The notes beneath the pieces are model-generated. The model saw only the letters and a program-made list of their open reading frames with translations. It did no database searches and had not been told where the DNA came from. 62,000 bases of DNA from Chrysomallon squamiferum (lineage: Eukaryota > Mollusca > Gastropoda > Neomphalida > Peltospiridae), in contig CM022674.1 of assembly GCA_012295275.1 (NCBI GenBank), forward strand, positions 12,717,364 through 12,779,363. The letters are read 5' to 3'. Position numbers and translations under genes: made by a program. Below are positions 46,641 through 60,024 of the stretch, one piece after another (positions within the stretch are counted from its first letter, which is position 1; every line of letters begins with the position of its first letter).

Positions 46641-48039
46641 GCATACACTGGTAGCCCCCCTGATGTATGAATTTATTACAGTTCCAGTGATGATACAATT
46701 AAATAGTCAAATATAATTGTTCTTATGCTTTATGTTTAGTTAAGATTGGATGGCAAGGAACAAAACAAAACAAAGAGAAGGTAACTTGGAAATATGTAGA
46801 AAGTATTCAGCCTGTTTGGTTCATCAGATACACACATCAGTACTGGTTAAAGTGTGGTAATATTCTGGTTTGGTGGGACCTTGTGGATGTCTCTGCCTGA
46901 TGAGATGTCAACTTGCTGGATCCCTGTTAGCCTGGCTGGAGACCTCGTAAACTGTGGGTTAATGAGAACCTTTTATACAATTCAGTCCTGGTGGGATTTT
47001 CCTAAACAGATCTGTTTCACAGTGTAAAGTTGTTAGATGTTGCTTAGTTGTAGGATGCAGCCTCTGTTTTAGTTTTCTTCTGTTTGATCTCATACACTCA
47101 CACAGACAGACAGACAGACATTGATGACAGACACAGGCAGAATAGACAGACAGACAGATGGAAGTAGATAAACATAGAAAGACAGCAGCTATGGAAATCT
47201 GTTGTCAGAATTTGGTGTTGAATGTGTATGGGAAAACATCCATCTATGTATCTATTGATCCAGTTATTTAGTGATAATCTTGATGTATCTAAAATGAGCA
47301 GTGTGTTAACAGACATTGACTTGTTATTAACTTGGAAACAATAATGAAAAAGAAAAAAGAAAAGAAAGAAAACTATTTAATGTTCTTGGAAAGAAAACTA
47401 TTTAAAGTTCTTGTCTGAAATGTTCCTGTTTTAGCTTCTTTTGTGTACAGTATTTTCTGAAATCTCCATGTTGGTAACATCTGAAGTGTTTTTCTGATAC
47501 ATGCACTTTCGTGTCTGTATTGTTCCTACATTTACACTTGTGTTACATCTGTGTAAGATAACAGTGTGTTCTCTTGTACATTGTTTTTTATACAGTAGTT
47601 TCTGTGTTGCTGTGTGCAGTGATATCTGTAAACTGAAACAACATCTGTGTGTCTATTCTTTCACCAGGTGTTCAGTGTACTGTGGCTACAAGCACATTTT
47701 AACAGATGTCTTCCCGGGATACTGTTTTATTGGTTAATACGCTGATGTTTAAAAAAAATAAACAAACAAAATATATGTGTGTTATACACACATGCAAATA
47801 TGCACAAATGCATGCAGACATGAGTGCATGCAATTACATACACATTTGCTCAAAATTTAGTTGTGTTACTGAAGAAGTTGTGTTGAATGCATACAAAAGG
47901 ATTACCGGTCTTAAACATTCATTATGTTATCTTGATTTGGAATAGTGATATTTTGTTGTGTGTGTTTTTTTTAATCTTTTTTGTTAATATGAGGGGTAGT
48001 GTTTTGTGTGTATGTTGGTTTAATTTAAATGTAAATTAA

Positions 48040-48260
48040 TGATTTGAAATAATTCCGTTTTATTTAGTAACCAAAAAACCTTTTAAAAAATTGAATTTTG
48101 TTTTTGTTTTGTTTGTTTTTTTTTTTTTTGTTTTATCTGTATTTGTGTTGTTTTTGTTTTTATTTGATTTAGCTTTGTTTTATTTTATTTGGATTTTTTT
48201 TTTTTTTTTTATTTGGATTTTTTTTGTTTTAATTTTTTTTTAAGCGATTTCATTTACTTA
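48040..48260. repeat. T-rich TTTTG/TTTTA low-complexity tract
   Basis: Runs of T interrupted by G and A; no unit persists long enough to define an array. Confidence 0.75.
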
Positions 48261-49060
48261 GTTATTTATTTAATTGAAAAGAATAGTTACTAGAATAAAT
48301 AAAATTTCTGGGGCATAAATATAATCTATGATGATGATGATGATGATGATATTAGTAATAATAATTATAATCACACTGGCAGATTTCTAATCAAACTGTA
48401 AAAATAACTTTGATATAATGATAATTTAATAATAAATTGATAATTAAATTTATATAATGATTAATTAATAGTTTACTTACAACAGTGATGACAAATTAAT
48501 TAATAAATAAATAGAAAACAGGAACAAAAATATCACCCTGATAAATACATAGTTAACGGATAAAAATAACTGATAAATTAACAATTAAATTTCATAATAA
48601 TGACAACCGGATAAACTCTTATTTTAGTTACAAAAAATCATTAAATGGAAAATCAAACCAACAATCCCCTCTCTCTCTGACAAATTCCTATCAAGGATTA
48701 AAAATGATTTCTGATTCCTGTAACTGAAAACTAATAGAAACAGCCAAGTGATGAATTGATCCTGAGCAGTAACAGCGACTTCTAACACTAGAAGCTAAAT
48801 AGAAATACAGCCAACTGATAAATTCACAATTAAATGGTCATGTTTGGCTATCTTGGACAGTCCAGGACTGGTCAGCCAACATCTTATCAAACAAACCAAC
48901 ACTGGACTCGTCTTTCTAGTGGCCCCTGTAGCACGACAATCTTAATTTGTTCCTGTTTCCTTTCCGATGGTCAAGTGATCTGCTGATCTGGTTAGTCTGA
49001 AACTTTCATTGACAGTTTAAACAAAGAGAAGAGAGTCTAGAAAACTAACAGTACACTGAT
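48260..49060. other. Intron 6 sequence without recognised features
   Basis: AT-rich sequence with loose GATAAATTAACAATTAAAT-type repeats up to about 48.6 kb, then unique sequence to 49.05 kb. No exon or RNA gene was found. Confidence 0.4.
48326..48351. repeat. GAT triplet array
   Basis: About eight GAT units. Confidence 0.9.
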
Positions 49061-49877
49061 TTCACAAGACAGATAGTTTTAACAAATAACCTGTGCAGAT
49101 ATTTTTCATTATTTTACACCTGTTCAGAAATCTTTCACTATTTTTCCCTGTTCAGATACTTTCAGGTTTTTTTCCTCCACATATCAGTATTTTTGTAAAA
49201 AAACAGAAAACTCTTCAAGTGGTTTGATATTCTGCTGGTTTTTCAGTTGGTTTTAAAATTAATCTAAAAGTAGTTAGCGATGACTCAGTGGAATTGTGGT
49301 CTAAGTGGAGATAACTCATTTCAATTATGGGAGATAATTTTTGTTTATTGAGGATTTTGAAAGCCCGAATAGTGTTATCACTGAATTGTTATTTGTGGTG
49401 GATTTTGAAGATAATTAGTCAAGGTTTTTTTTTTCAAGAATAAATTTTGTTTGTTGTTGTGGTTGTGGATTTTTATATTAAGAATATTATTACTGAAGCA
49501 CCTTCAGTGGATAATTTAGAAACAAAAAATGAGCTTGTGTTAATTCTGCTGGTGTTAAGTCTTTTATTTATTATTGTGAATTGAATTTTTGATTTTTTTA
49601 TAATAATAATTTGTTGCTTGTCACTGTTTACACAGTTTTGAAGATAGTTTTCTGTAAAATTAAACACAGTGCATAAAAAGTTATTATATTAAACATAGAT
49701 CAACAACACTTGTTATGTGAAAAAATCTGCACTGTAGGAAAAGTCATATGTAATAAAATCTGGAATATATAATTTTTGATAGAATTAAAAGGTTTATTGT
49801 TATCTAAATTTAGAGACAGTGAGTATTTTTTTTAAATGTATTTAAACAGATATATATACACACAGGTTGTGTTTTGT

Positions 49878-49928
49878 GGTTTGTGTGTGTGTGTGTGTGC
49901 GTGTGTGTGTGTGTGTGTGTGTATGCAT
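49878..49928. repeat. TG tract
   Basis: About 20 TG units with one GTGCGT interruption. Confidence 0.93.
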
Positions 49929-50369
49929 GTGTCTCTGTGTTTTTGTGTGTGCATGTGCAACTACAAATCATAGAGAAAACTCCAAACTCTTCTTCTTTCC
50001 ACCTCACTGGTCATTAATTATAATTATTCACTTCTTATAATTATTATAAATTTTTTTTTTTCTCTCTTTTCTTGTGGAATTTCTGAAATGCACAGCTTCG
50101 CATAGCAATGTTGTGAATGTGAATATTTCTAAAGGTTAGCCTTTTCTACCTGTCACATTTCTGTCTGGTATTGACACTAATTGAAAATATTATTAATACT
50201 TTGTCTGGCTTCCTGTCAAATGTTGTGATATTCAGCCACCAGCCCCCCCTCCCCAAGAAGAAAAAAAAAAAAAAAGGTTTCCTCCAGGCATCACCAGGCT
50301 CTTGACAGATTTTATGTAACTAAATTCAGATTTCAATAATAGTCTGATGTCAGTCAAACATAATAATAT

Positions 50370-50393
50370 GTCTGTCTGTCTGTCTGTCTGTCT
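50370..50393. repeat. TGTC tetranucleotide array
   Basis: About six units of GTCT. Confidence 0.9.
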
Positions 50394-50429
50394 ATTTACG
50401 TCCTTTTTCTAAGTGAATTTGGATGTGCT

Positions 50430-50499
50430 GTTGTGTGTGTGTGTGTGTGTGTGTCTGTGTGTGTGTGTGTGTGTACAGATAGTCACACACATAGATAAA

Positions 50500-50540
<41 letters not shown>
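50430..50540. repeat. TG tracts and TA tract
   Basis: Two TG runs separated by TCTG, then about 18 TA units (50503-50539). Confidence 0.93.
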
Positions 50541-50543
<3 letters not shown>

Positions 50544-51150
50544 CATACAAATACATACATCCACACAGTTGACCACATTGACAGCTATACATACATACAT
50601 TCATATATTCATATATTCATACATTCATACATTCATACATACGTACGTACATACATCCACACAGTTACCAGTCACCATCCTGACAGCTATACATACATAC
50701 ATACATACATATACATACATACATACATACATACATTCATACATGTACATACATACATACATACATACATACATAAATACATACATACATACATTCATAC
50801 AAACATACATACATATGTACATACATACATACATAATACATAAATAAAAACATACACACACATACATACGTACGTACGTATGTACGTACATACATACATA
50901 CATACATACATACATACATACATAGGTACATACATACAAACATACATACATACATAAATACATACATACAAACACACACACACATACATACATACATACA
51001 TACATACATTCATACATGTACATACATACATACATACATACATACATACATACATACATACATACATACATACATACATACATACATACATACATAAATA
51101 CATACATACATACATACATACATTCATACAAACATACATACATATGTACA

Positions 51151-51184
<34 letters not shown>

Positions 51185-51215
51185 CATACAAATATACATA
51201 CATAGACACACAAGT
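50540..51215. repeat. Large TACA tetranucleotide array with higher-order duplications
   Basis: CATA/TACA units fill about 670 bases. Two unique-flank copies (CACAGTT... then GACAGCTATACATAC) at about 50560 and 50658 show a ~100-bp tandem duplication. The ordered landmarks CATTCATACATGTACATA, ACATAAATACAT and CATTCATACAAACATACATA occur at 50733-50810 and again at 51007-51140. All long frames here (up to 194 codons) are artefacts. Confidence 0.95.
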
Positions 51216-51635
51216 GTCTGTGTGAGTGGGTATTTAAATTTTTATTTTTAACACTATACTGTTGTCATGGTTACCATTCTTTAATTATTTATGAGCTTTA
51301 GTTCATTTAGTGTAGGTGTGTGTTTTTTTTTGTTAATTCACATTAAGTTTAAAAATTAAATTAATTTTTAATGTTTAATCTATACATTTCTTATTTACAC
51401 AGTACATCTGTCTGTGTGTCTAGCTGTTCAGATAATATGAAGTATTTAAATAAACTTCTAATTATATATATTAAATAGAAAATAAATATTTTAACTAAAT
51501 AAATAAAATAAAAAAATAATTAAATAATAATGAAAGTTCATTAAATATAAAAATAATAAAACCTCTAATAAAATAAACAAATAATTTAATTTTTAGAAAA
51601 GAGGAGAAAAAAAAGCACATAAAAAGATAACAGTA

Positions 51636-51710
51636 ATAGATTAATTATAAAACATTATGATTTTAACTTTGTTAAATTTGTGATAAAAATTATGCATTAT
51701 GTAGCAGTTA

Positions 51711-51781
<71 letters not shown>

Positions 51782-51885
51782 AAGAAATTAAATAATTTAC
51801 AAAACATCGAGCTTTTAGCTTTGTTAAATTTGTGATGGAATGATGAATTATTTAGCTGTTAGAATGTGAGGGAGAGAAATAGTGA
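51636..51885. repeat. Tandem duplication around a long GA tract
   Basis: A ~90-bp segment with CTTTGTTAAATTTGTGAT occurs at 51636-51712 and 51779-51868. The first copy is followed by about 33 GA units (51713-51778), the second by only GAGGGAGAGA. Confidence 0.9.
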
Positions 51886-52130
51886 GTGAGTGTAAGTGTG
51901 AGCACAGTCTCGAGTGCTATGATTGGTTTTCTCCCTTTTCTGACACTCTTTTGTGAGTGGAGATAACAAGCTTATTTCACATACAAAAGAGATCTTGCTT
52001 CACTTCTTAACCCTGGTACAGCCGGCTGAATACTGAGCATGCCCCTGAAAGGCTGACCTTTTCTCTGAAGTGAAACAGAGATTTGCAGATACTTGGCTAC
52101 AAGTGTCTTGTATCATCCACATGTGTAATG
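51885..52130. other. Non-repetitive island in intron 6
   Basis: Unique sequence with moderate GC. No gene recognised. Confidence 0.3.
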
Positions 52131-52746
52131 TTATTTGTGTGATCTTCTGTGTGCTATATATCTGTGTGGTATATCATCTGTAATATATTATTTGGTAAAT
52201 TGTCTGTATTATATTTGTGTGTAGATCATCTGTATGTATCTGTGTGTGTTAAACTGTCTTCATACTCTCTCTCTCTCTTTCTCTCTCTCTCTATGTCTTT
52301 TTTTTCTGTATCTGAATAATAACCTTTTTGCTGACCTGCTGACCTGCCTATACCATTAATATTAGTAATAATGAAAACATGCCAAAGTTAAATATAAAAG
52401 TGTGGTATGTACTATCCTGGTGTTCAAACAACTAAAAAATATTTTATAAAATGATAAATGTTTTGCCAAAAGTGTATCAGATGTTTTAAAAAAATAAAAA
52501 TAAAAATAAAAAACAATGTATGTCATCACTCAGTTGTAAGCTTTATCATGTTTAATTTTTTATTTTTATGTCTTTGACAACAGATGTCACTGACATTTGT
52601 TGTTTTAGCTAAATTTAAAATGCAAAATTTTTAGTGAAACAAGGGAGATAAATCTTCATAATTTTCTTTTCTGGTGACTCCAGTTTTAAAAACACAGATA
52701 AAATGAAATTAATATCCAGTTTAATAATAATAATAAAAATAATAAC

Positions 52747-52758
52747 TACAGCAACAGC

Positions 52759-52789
<31 letters not shown>

Positions 52790-52790
52790 G
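52747..52790. repeat. CAA triplet array
   Basis: About 14 CAA units. Confidence 0.93.
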
Positions 52791-53834
52791 TGACATTACT
52801 TATACTGTTCCTTTCGTTATTCTTTCTATTGTTATTTTTTATTTATTTTTATTCAAACAAATATTTATTTATTTATTTTCTTTGAATTTGTTACTTGCAC
52901 TAAAACTAAACTGAAGATACTTTAATTCAGAAATACTATCAGATGCCTGACATGACAGTAGTCACTTGATCGAATCTTGAATGAGGAACCTTATCTGTTT
53001 TTCTTATTAATGTTCCAACCAGTGTGTAGTAATAAATATACTAACAACTTTAAATCAAAGTCATCATATGTTGTTTTTTTTTGTTTTTTTAATTCAGAAT
53101 ATTAAAATTTAAAATTCATTTCTTTACATTCATATTTGAAGTGTTTATATGTCTATAACAATTTTTTTTTTTAGAAAGTATTTCCTTTTCTTTATTTTGA
53201 AATTTGACTTATATTTATGAAGAGTACAAACACAAGGAACCATAACTCTGATTAGAATTGTACACTTGAAAAATAGTAATGTTTTATATGTATGTATGTA
53301 TGTATGTACGTGTGTGTGTGTATATATATATATACATGAATGAATGAAGAAATAAGAAAATAAAAATAATGTATATTTCAGACACAATTTTGATGAATAT
53401 GTTTGAGTCAACAACACAAACCATAAATTTTCGAAAACACTGGCTAAAAAAAACAACCGAGAAAGGTATTCATTTCAGTTAATGTGATCACTTGACTCCA
53501 GCACCTGATAATTTTATGAGTTTGAAATGTTTCTAAAACAAACAAACAGCCAGCTTGGTAATAATGTATGAATAATACCTTGTCACTGTTTGTGGCTTGG
53601 AGAAATTCAAAACAACAGCGTGACACAAAACAGAAGCTGTAGGTACAAAATAAACACCTCAATGACAGAAAGTGCAAACGCTCTGTTTAAATTGCATATG
53701 TGTTTGGTTTTTTATCTTTGTTTTGCCTTTATTTGTTTGCATTGTATCTGTGTATGTTGTATAATGTATAAGGTAATAGTAAGAAGAAACATAGCTGCAA
53801 CAGAATAGAAAAATATTATGTTTAAACTATGAAT

Positions 53835-54255
53835 AATTTTTTGTAGACAGACTGACAGTACTTCAGTCTTTAAGATAATGTAGACAACTGACAATACTGC
53901 AGTCTTTGTTTAAAATAAAGTAGACAAACTGACAGTACTGCAGTCTTTGTTTAAGAGAATGTAAACTGACAGTACTTCGGTCATTTTTTAACATAGTGTA
54001 GACAAAACTGACAGAACTTCAGTCATTGTTTAAGACAATGTAGATAAGTTGACAGTGTATAACTAATTAAGATTCTGTACATAAACTGACAGTACTTAAA
54101 AATCACTGTTTAACATTGTGTAAACACACTGACATACTTCAGTCACTCTGTCATACTGACTGTGTGCTCCATGTAGACAAACTGACAGTACTTCAGTCAC
54201 TCTGTCATACTGACTGTGTGCTCCGTGTAGACAAACTGACAGTACTTCACATCGA
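53835..54255. repeat. ~50-bp minisatellite ending in a near-perfect 54-bp duplication
   Basis: Units share GTAGACAAACTGACAGTACT, then TCAGTC. The last two copies start at 54139 and 54193 and differ at one or two bases over 54 bp. Confidence 0.92.
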
Positions 54256-54279
54256 GTGTGTGTTTAACAAATAAGAAGC

Positions 54280-54430
54280 CTAATGTCGTGTGATACAGTG
54301 GTTTATTTAATACCCATCCCATCCAATCTGTGGACACATCAGGCAGGTTTATCAAACATTGATGCACATTATGTCATGCCGGGCTTTGTAGCAGCAGCAG
54401 CTTGTGTCTCCGCGATGTTAAATAATAAAT
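54280..54430. other. Short unique island
   Basis: Non-repetitive sequence with CpG and a GCAGCAGCAGC run at about 54391. No reading frame of note. Confidence 0.3.
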
Positions 54431-55529
54431 GCTAGATTCTTTAAAGCTAGATTTGGTTTCCTAGATTGGTAAAGAAACAGCTTTTTTGTGGGACGAGTAG
54501 TGAAAGATTTATCACTTGGTGTTAAATACAAAAATATATTCAACGGAAGATTATGCATGATGTTGATGGTGGAAGAAGCAGAGATGAGAATGAGGCTTTG
54601 TAAATGGCGGTGAGGGGAAAAAAATGAGATGGGTTGGGGTGTGTGATGAAGAAATAAGTAAATGTGAAATTAAATAAAAAAAAAAAATAAAAAATATAAA
54701 AAGTTTAATTAGTATTAAGTTGGAATTATTATAAAGTTATAGTTATTATTTAAAAAAATAAAAATAAAAATAAAGATGAAAGATATTTTAAGTCTTTCAT
54801 TATTTTTAAAAAACAGTCTTTAATTTGGACATACACTGGATTCATAGAAATAAAAAAGCCAAAAATTAAAATAGATTTTATTAATGCAATGTAAAAATGA
54901 TTTTCTGCTATTACTGCTATTATAACTTATCCTACTACTTCTTCCTCTACTACTACTGTTACAACTACCACCACCACAAACACAGCTATGGCAATAACTA
55001 TCACTACAACAGCACTATCAAGTAGTGTTCCATCTAAAATTATGATTACTTTTATTACTGTAGATATTACTCATAGGGGGATATTATTTATAACAATATA
55101 CCTGATATCATTTTACTTTACACTTTTTTTTTTTTTTTTTTTTACTAACTTCAAATTTTTATTTCCCCCATAATGACAACATCTGAAGTATTTCAATGAT
55201 GGAAATATTAAAGTACAGCAAACCTTGATGATAATGATCTGATTGGTTGATAGTTTCAATTAATAATTTAAAATTAAATGTGTCCTTTGTTCACAGGCTG
55301 TTTTGAAAACTGACAGTTTTATTTCTTGTTAAATTTATGTTATTGAAGAAATGTAATATGAAAAAGTATGGGTATTAAATAAAATCATAAAAAAGTAATT
55401 TATGCATTTTTTATTCAGTATAGTGTTTAAAATAAAGGCTGTATATGGATATATTTATATATTTAAGTGCATTTGAGAATATGTATGTATATATTAAATT
55501 ATACATGTGAGTATGTATATATTAAATTA

Positions 55530-55533
55530 TATA

Positions 55534-55565
<32 letters not shown>

Positions 55566-55566
55566 C
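55530..55566. repeat. TG then TA tract
   Basis: Short TG run leading into about 12 TA units. Confidence 0.88.
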
Positions 55567-55686
55567 ATTTTTTACACACAGTATACACATATATGCACAT
55601 GTACACATACACAACTCATATGCTTATGAGTGTGTGTGTTATATAAACATGTTTGTACTTTTGATATATACAATACTAACATCCAG

Positions 55687-55744
55687 TCACACACACACAC
55701 ACAAACAAACACAAACAAACACACACACACACACACACACACAC
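55687..55744. repeat. CA/CAAA compound repeat
   Basis: CA units, CAAACAAACA interruptions, then about ten more CA units. Confidence 0.92.
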
Positions 55745-55959
55745 ATTCAAAAATGACAAACTTTAAATTTTACACTTCAACATTAAAAAAAAAAAATTAA
55801 ATAATAATAATAAAAAATACAAAATGACTGACTTGTATAAAGAAAGGGAAAAAAAAAGTGCTTGCCATATTGTCATAACATTACATCACAGACACAAACT
55901 ACTATTACAGTAACTCACACACACAAACATCTTTATCTGTGACTCACAATCTAAGTAGC

Positions 55960-56350
55960 AAGCAGTGAGTTAATGATGTAACCTGTGATTTAGTCATTTC
56001 CCAAACAGCTACAGGCAAAATTAATAGGAGGACTGCCACTCTAACTTATCGTTGTCACTGGACTCAGTCTGTGCAGACCCCCGTGTCTTCTCAACACCCT
56101 GCTCATAGCTGCTTGTTTGTCAGCCATGTTGGATCAGCCATAAATAGTAACACTGTTGGAGTCTAGTCTATTTGACAGCGATTGTGCTACAGAAAAGGTT
56201 TGTGTTGTTTGTGGACAGTGAGAATGGACGAACAGACAGTGGATGTAATGGCTGAAGGTGTTGAATGAGCTGTGGATGTTGTGGTTGAAGCAGAAGGGTG
56301 AGTGGTTGGTGTAGTGTTGTAGGTGGTGTGGTGTGTTTCACTCTCTGCTT
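55960..56350. other. Non-repetitive island in intron 6
   Basis: Unique sequence up to 56200, then loose GTGGxTGxTGTxGT repeats. No gene recognised. Confidence 0.3.
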
Positions 56351-56395
56351 TGTGTTACTGCTTTTACAGTGAGGTGGGCTCCACAAGATCTGGCT

Positions 56396-56448
56396 CTTTC
56401 TCTTTTTTTGTTCTCTCTCTTTCTCTCTTTCTCTTTCTCTTTCTCTCA
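56396..56448. repeat. TC/TTTC tract
   Basis: Imperfect CT and CTTT units. Confidence 0.88.
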
Positions 56449-56679
56449 CTCCTTTTAAACAAATGTATTTAGTAGACTGGCTTAAAGCAGAAGCATATTT
56501 CAGTAATTAGAAGACAACAGTAATGTCACTGTAATAAAAAATAGTATTGTTTGTGTGAAAAATCTTTATCAGTCGTACCCTTGAATAGTGTTGATGCCCC
56601 TTTAACGAAACAGGGTTATAATAGTGTGTGTGAGAAATCTAGCAGGTCAGACATGTTGTACTGTGTTTTAAAAATGTAC

Positions 56680-57420
56680 AAATATTTGTGTGTTCTATCA
56701 TTTGTCTGCATATATTAATTACATACAGATTTTAGGAAAACTATTACATGTTTTTAAAATTGTTACATTAACATTTTACAGTTATTACATAAAAGGTTTT
56801 TAAAATTATACATATATACGTTTTTTAAAATAACCCTTTTGTACTGTTTTATAGGTTTGTTCTCTTTTTTTTAATGTAAAAATGAGTAAGACTGATATTT
56901 TAATTTTTAATATTATTTTTTAACATGAATTTTGTCTACATTATACTGTTAGTAATAATAATTAGTTACATATTTTACATAAAAATGTTGTATGGTATGT
57001 AATGTGTCACTGTATATGCCTGTTATATGGTTTTAAACAAGCATTTTGTGTTGATGCTTGTGTATTAATTACAATTTTTCATAGAAATGTGTATTTTGTT
57101 TCTGTGTATTTGCCATTCAAAGGTTGAAATAGTAATATATTTCATGTAGGCATTTATTTATTATATTAGTTTAATATCATTTATTTTATATAGAAACTGG
57201 TTTAGTATATATAATAAGATAAAATATTTCATAGCTTTAGGTTCACATAGGCTTATGTTTTATGAAGGCATTTGTTTTAACTAGATATTATATTATATAT
57301 GAATTTGTTTTTAATGAGCAATTTCTTTTAGGTAGATATATACCATTTTTTAAAATACAGGAATTGGTTTACATTCACACATTTTTTTACACAAATTTTA
57401 TATAAATAATTTTTTTTTCC
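56680..57420. repeat. Loose AT-rich repeats
   Basis: Phrases such as TTTTAAAATTxTTACAT and TTATATAGAAxTxGTTTA recur irregularly. No gene seen. Confidence 0.4.
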
Positions 57421-57589
57421 CTATAAATCTGGCTTTTATCATTTTCTCATTTTTCTTTTCCGTTTTGTATTTTTTCATAGTTGTACTATAATTAATTACT
57501 GCAAGCAGAAGAAGTTATAATTGTGACACCACTGTTCTTACGAAATTGCTGTTTTATTGAGTGTAATGGGGTTCACTGTAGTAGTACCT

Positions 57590-58110
57590 CAAGGGCACAC
57601 GATACTTAATTTACTGCAGTATCAGGGGTGCAGATGATACAATTAACTGAGGTTAACATGAGTACAAAAGAATAAAAGTTTTATGAATCATGAATTTATT
57701 TAATAAGGATACAACTGTCTGTGGATACTTAATACTTTTATGATAAGGATACAACTGAGATATTACACTATTCTTGGTTAACATAGATTCTTTATCTTGA
57801 GTTAATAGCGAATTTAGTTAAGTAAAATACTATGTGTATAAACTAATGTACTTTGTATGTTTTTAACATGGGTACTGTGTTAATTCTCATACTACACCTC
57901 ACTAAGATACTTCATTTAGGAGATGTTAGAAATTTATTTAACTATTATGATTTTCATTTAATACCAAATATGCTGTTATTTTCTCGTTCTAACCGGTATT
58001 TAGTTAACTTAGATACATATTCAGTAATTTTGAGATATGTTTAGATAACAGAGGTACATGTTGAGTTAACAAAGATACATCTTTGGTAAACTGATATACA
58101 CCATAATTAT
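57590..58110. repeat. Degenerate GATACAACTGAGxTTAAC repeats
   Basis: About fifteen diverged units containing TAGTTAACATAGATAC or AAGGATACAACTGA. The 63-codon frame inside is not a gene. Confidence 0.65.
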
Positions 58111-58339
58111 TTAGTGGTGGTACCATGTATTTAGTCAATGTTCGTTACTTATTGTCCCTTTTTTTTTCTTTTCCTAAGTACAAATACCATCAGAAACATA
58201 CCTACACCTACACATATGCATACACACACACACACATATACACCCACATCTACCACACATCTACCACACCCACAAATGCACAAAGAGTTCACAAGTATAT
58301 TATGGTTTGTCTTATTGGTTTTTTACTGACCTTAATGTA

Positions 58340-58425
58340 TTTAGTGCACAACACAAGTGTCAGCACATTGATATTTGCCTTGAAGCATGTTTGAAAGGTT
58401 GTCGGTTCAGAACATCCCAGTGAAG
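58340..58425 (+). mobile_element. tRNA-derived SINE-like fragment
   Basis: The plus strand carries GGTTGTCGGTTCAGAACATC, resembling the B-box end of tRNA-derived SINEs (GTCGGTTCGAATCC type). No clear A box is left. Confidence 0.3.
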
Positions 58426-59177
58426 TTGGATAATTTTTTAAATTATTTATTCATCTTTTGTTTATATATATAAATTAAAATTTTTTTTTTTTTTACTTGT
58501 TCTTTCTTTTCTATTAATTGTTGCTTTTGTTTTAATTTCTTCCTTTAATTTCTAAATTTTTAAAATTTTACATATATATGCAGATACAGTTGTTGCATAT
58601 TTATCCTTCATTGGTTTGTTCATCTTCTGTGTAATGTCTGTTAAGATTCTTCAGTACATCAGTGAAGATAATTCATAAACAAATCTTCTTCCTCTGTAAT
58701 AAAAGTATTGAATATCAAATTAGTGTGTGGGATACAGGCAGATAAAGTTGAGCATAACAATACTAAAATTATTTGTCATCTTAGTGTGGAATACCAGTTG
58801 TATGTAATCATTCAATTACTGATACTATTACTAATGTGATATGATCAGATAGCAGGAGAATGTGTGTTAAGTATCACAATAGCTATCAGAATATGGTAGA
58901 TAATGGGATTAAAAGATTTCTCTTTCTCTTTGTTTGGAAGTAATAGGTTTTTTTTGATTTGCTTTTATCATTAATGTAAAGAAAATAGCTCAGTAAATTT
59001 GTAAAAGTTTTGTTGAAGATGTGTTTGTGAAACGGTTAAAATGTGTTTTATGTTAGTCTGAATAACAGACTTGGCTCACATATGTTGTTTGGTTTTTTTT
59101 ATTATAAAGAGAGAAAGAAAGAAAGAGTGAAAAAAAAAGAAAGAAAGAAAAAATATGAGATCTTTCAGAATAATCAA

Positions 59178-59530
59178 TATGGCCGATCAAAGGGAAATAA
59201 CTTATTTCATCAAGTAAAACCCTCTTGGTGTCTATTAAGCTACGAATTTATATTTTTATTAACAGAATTAAAATCTGTTGTGAGACCATCTATTACATTC
59301 AGTTCTGCTGCTTCAGGGGAAATAATCTAGACATCTGCAATGATCCGTTAATATCAGACATTTGAATTTTTATTAATTTATAGCAAAAGAGAAAAAAGAA
59401 AAGGTTATATGAGACCGTTTTGTAAATGTATGTAAGATAACTGCTGTGGGGGAAATAAAATAGACACTTAACAGTTAGGTGCTATTTTTTTTCATTAATT
59501 GATATAGAACAATGACAAATACAATAATTA

Positions 59531-59562
<32 letters not shown>

Positions 59563-59607
59563 CAGTAATAAAAAAAATGATTTAAAAACAAAAAGGTAGT
59601 AATTAAT

Positions 59608-59638
<31 letters not shown>

Positions 59639-59700
59639 AAAACTGTTACAAGACCGTTTCATTAAATTCAAAATGGCTGCTCAAAGGGAAATAACCTCTG
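59178..59700. repeat. Four diverged copies of a GGGAAATAAC element
   Basis: The core ATGGCYGMTCAAAGGGAAATAAC occurs at 59179-59201 and 59673-59695. Two further related copies (GAGACC... to GGGGGAAATAA) lie at about 59281-59327 and 59412-59462. Three of the copies begin with an AGACCRT block. Between them are an AATA run (59535-59563) and a poly-A run (59608-59630). Single copies of the GGGAGATAACT type occur elsewhere, for example near 22020 and 52643. Confidence 0.6.
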
Positions 59701-60024
59701 TGGCCAGAGTGACCTCTCTTACATGTGACAGACAGGGGTTAGCAATAACACGAACTGAGCAGATGTGAGATAGATCACGCTTGCATGTATAACTAATATG
59801 ACAGGCCCGTTTCATACACTTGAATTAAATCATGCCTACTTGTACATCTATACGACAAGCTGGATATTTCTGCACAAGGTCCTCAATTACACACAGGTCT
59901 GCTGTTTGTGTGTTCACTGTGAGAGAGACAAGGCCACTGTAATGTCATGTTTCTCTGTTTGCTTTTCACCTCAGTATCAGGATTTCTCTGTAGTTGGCTG
60001 CCATTAGTCTGAAAAGACCTCTGC

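Noticed and set aside
50413-51225. Long Tyr-Ile-His-Thr and Met-Tyr-Val-Cys frames
   Set aside because: They are translations of the TACA array, present in several frames on both strands at once.
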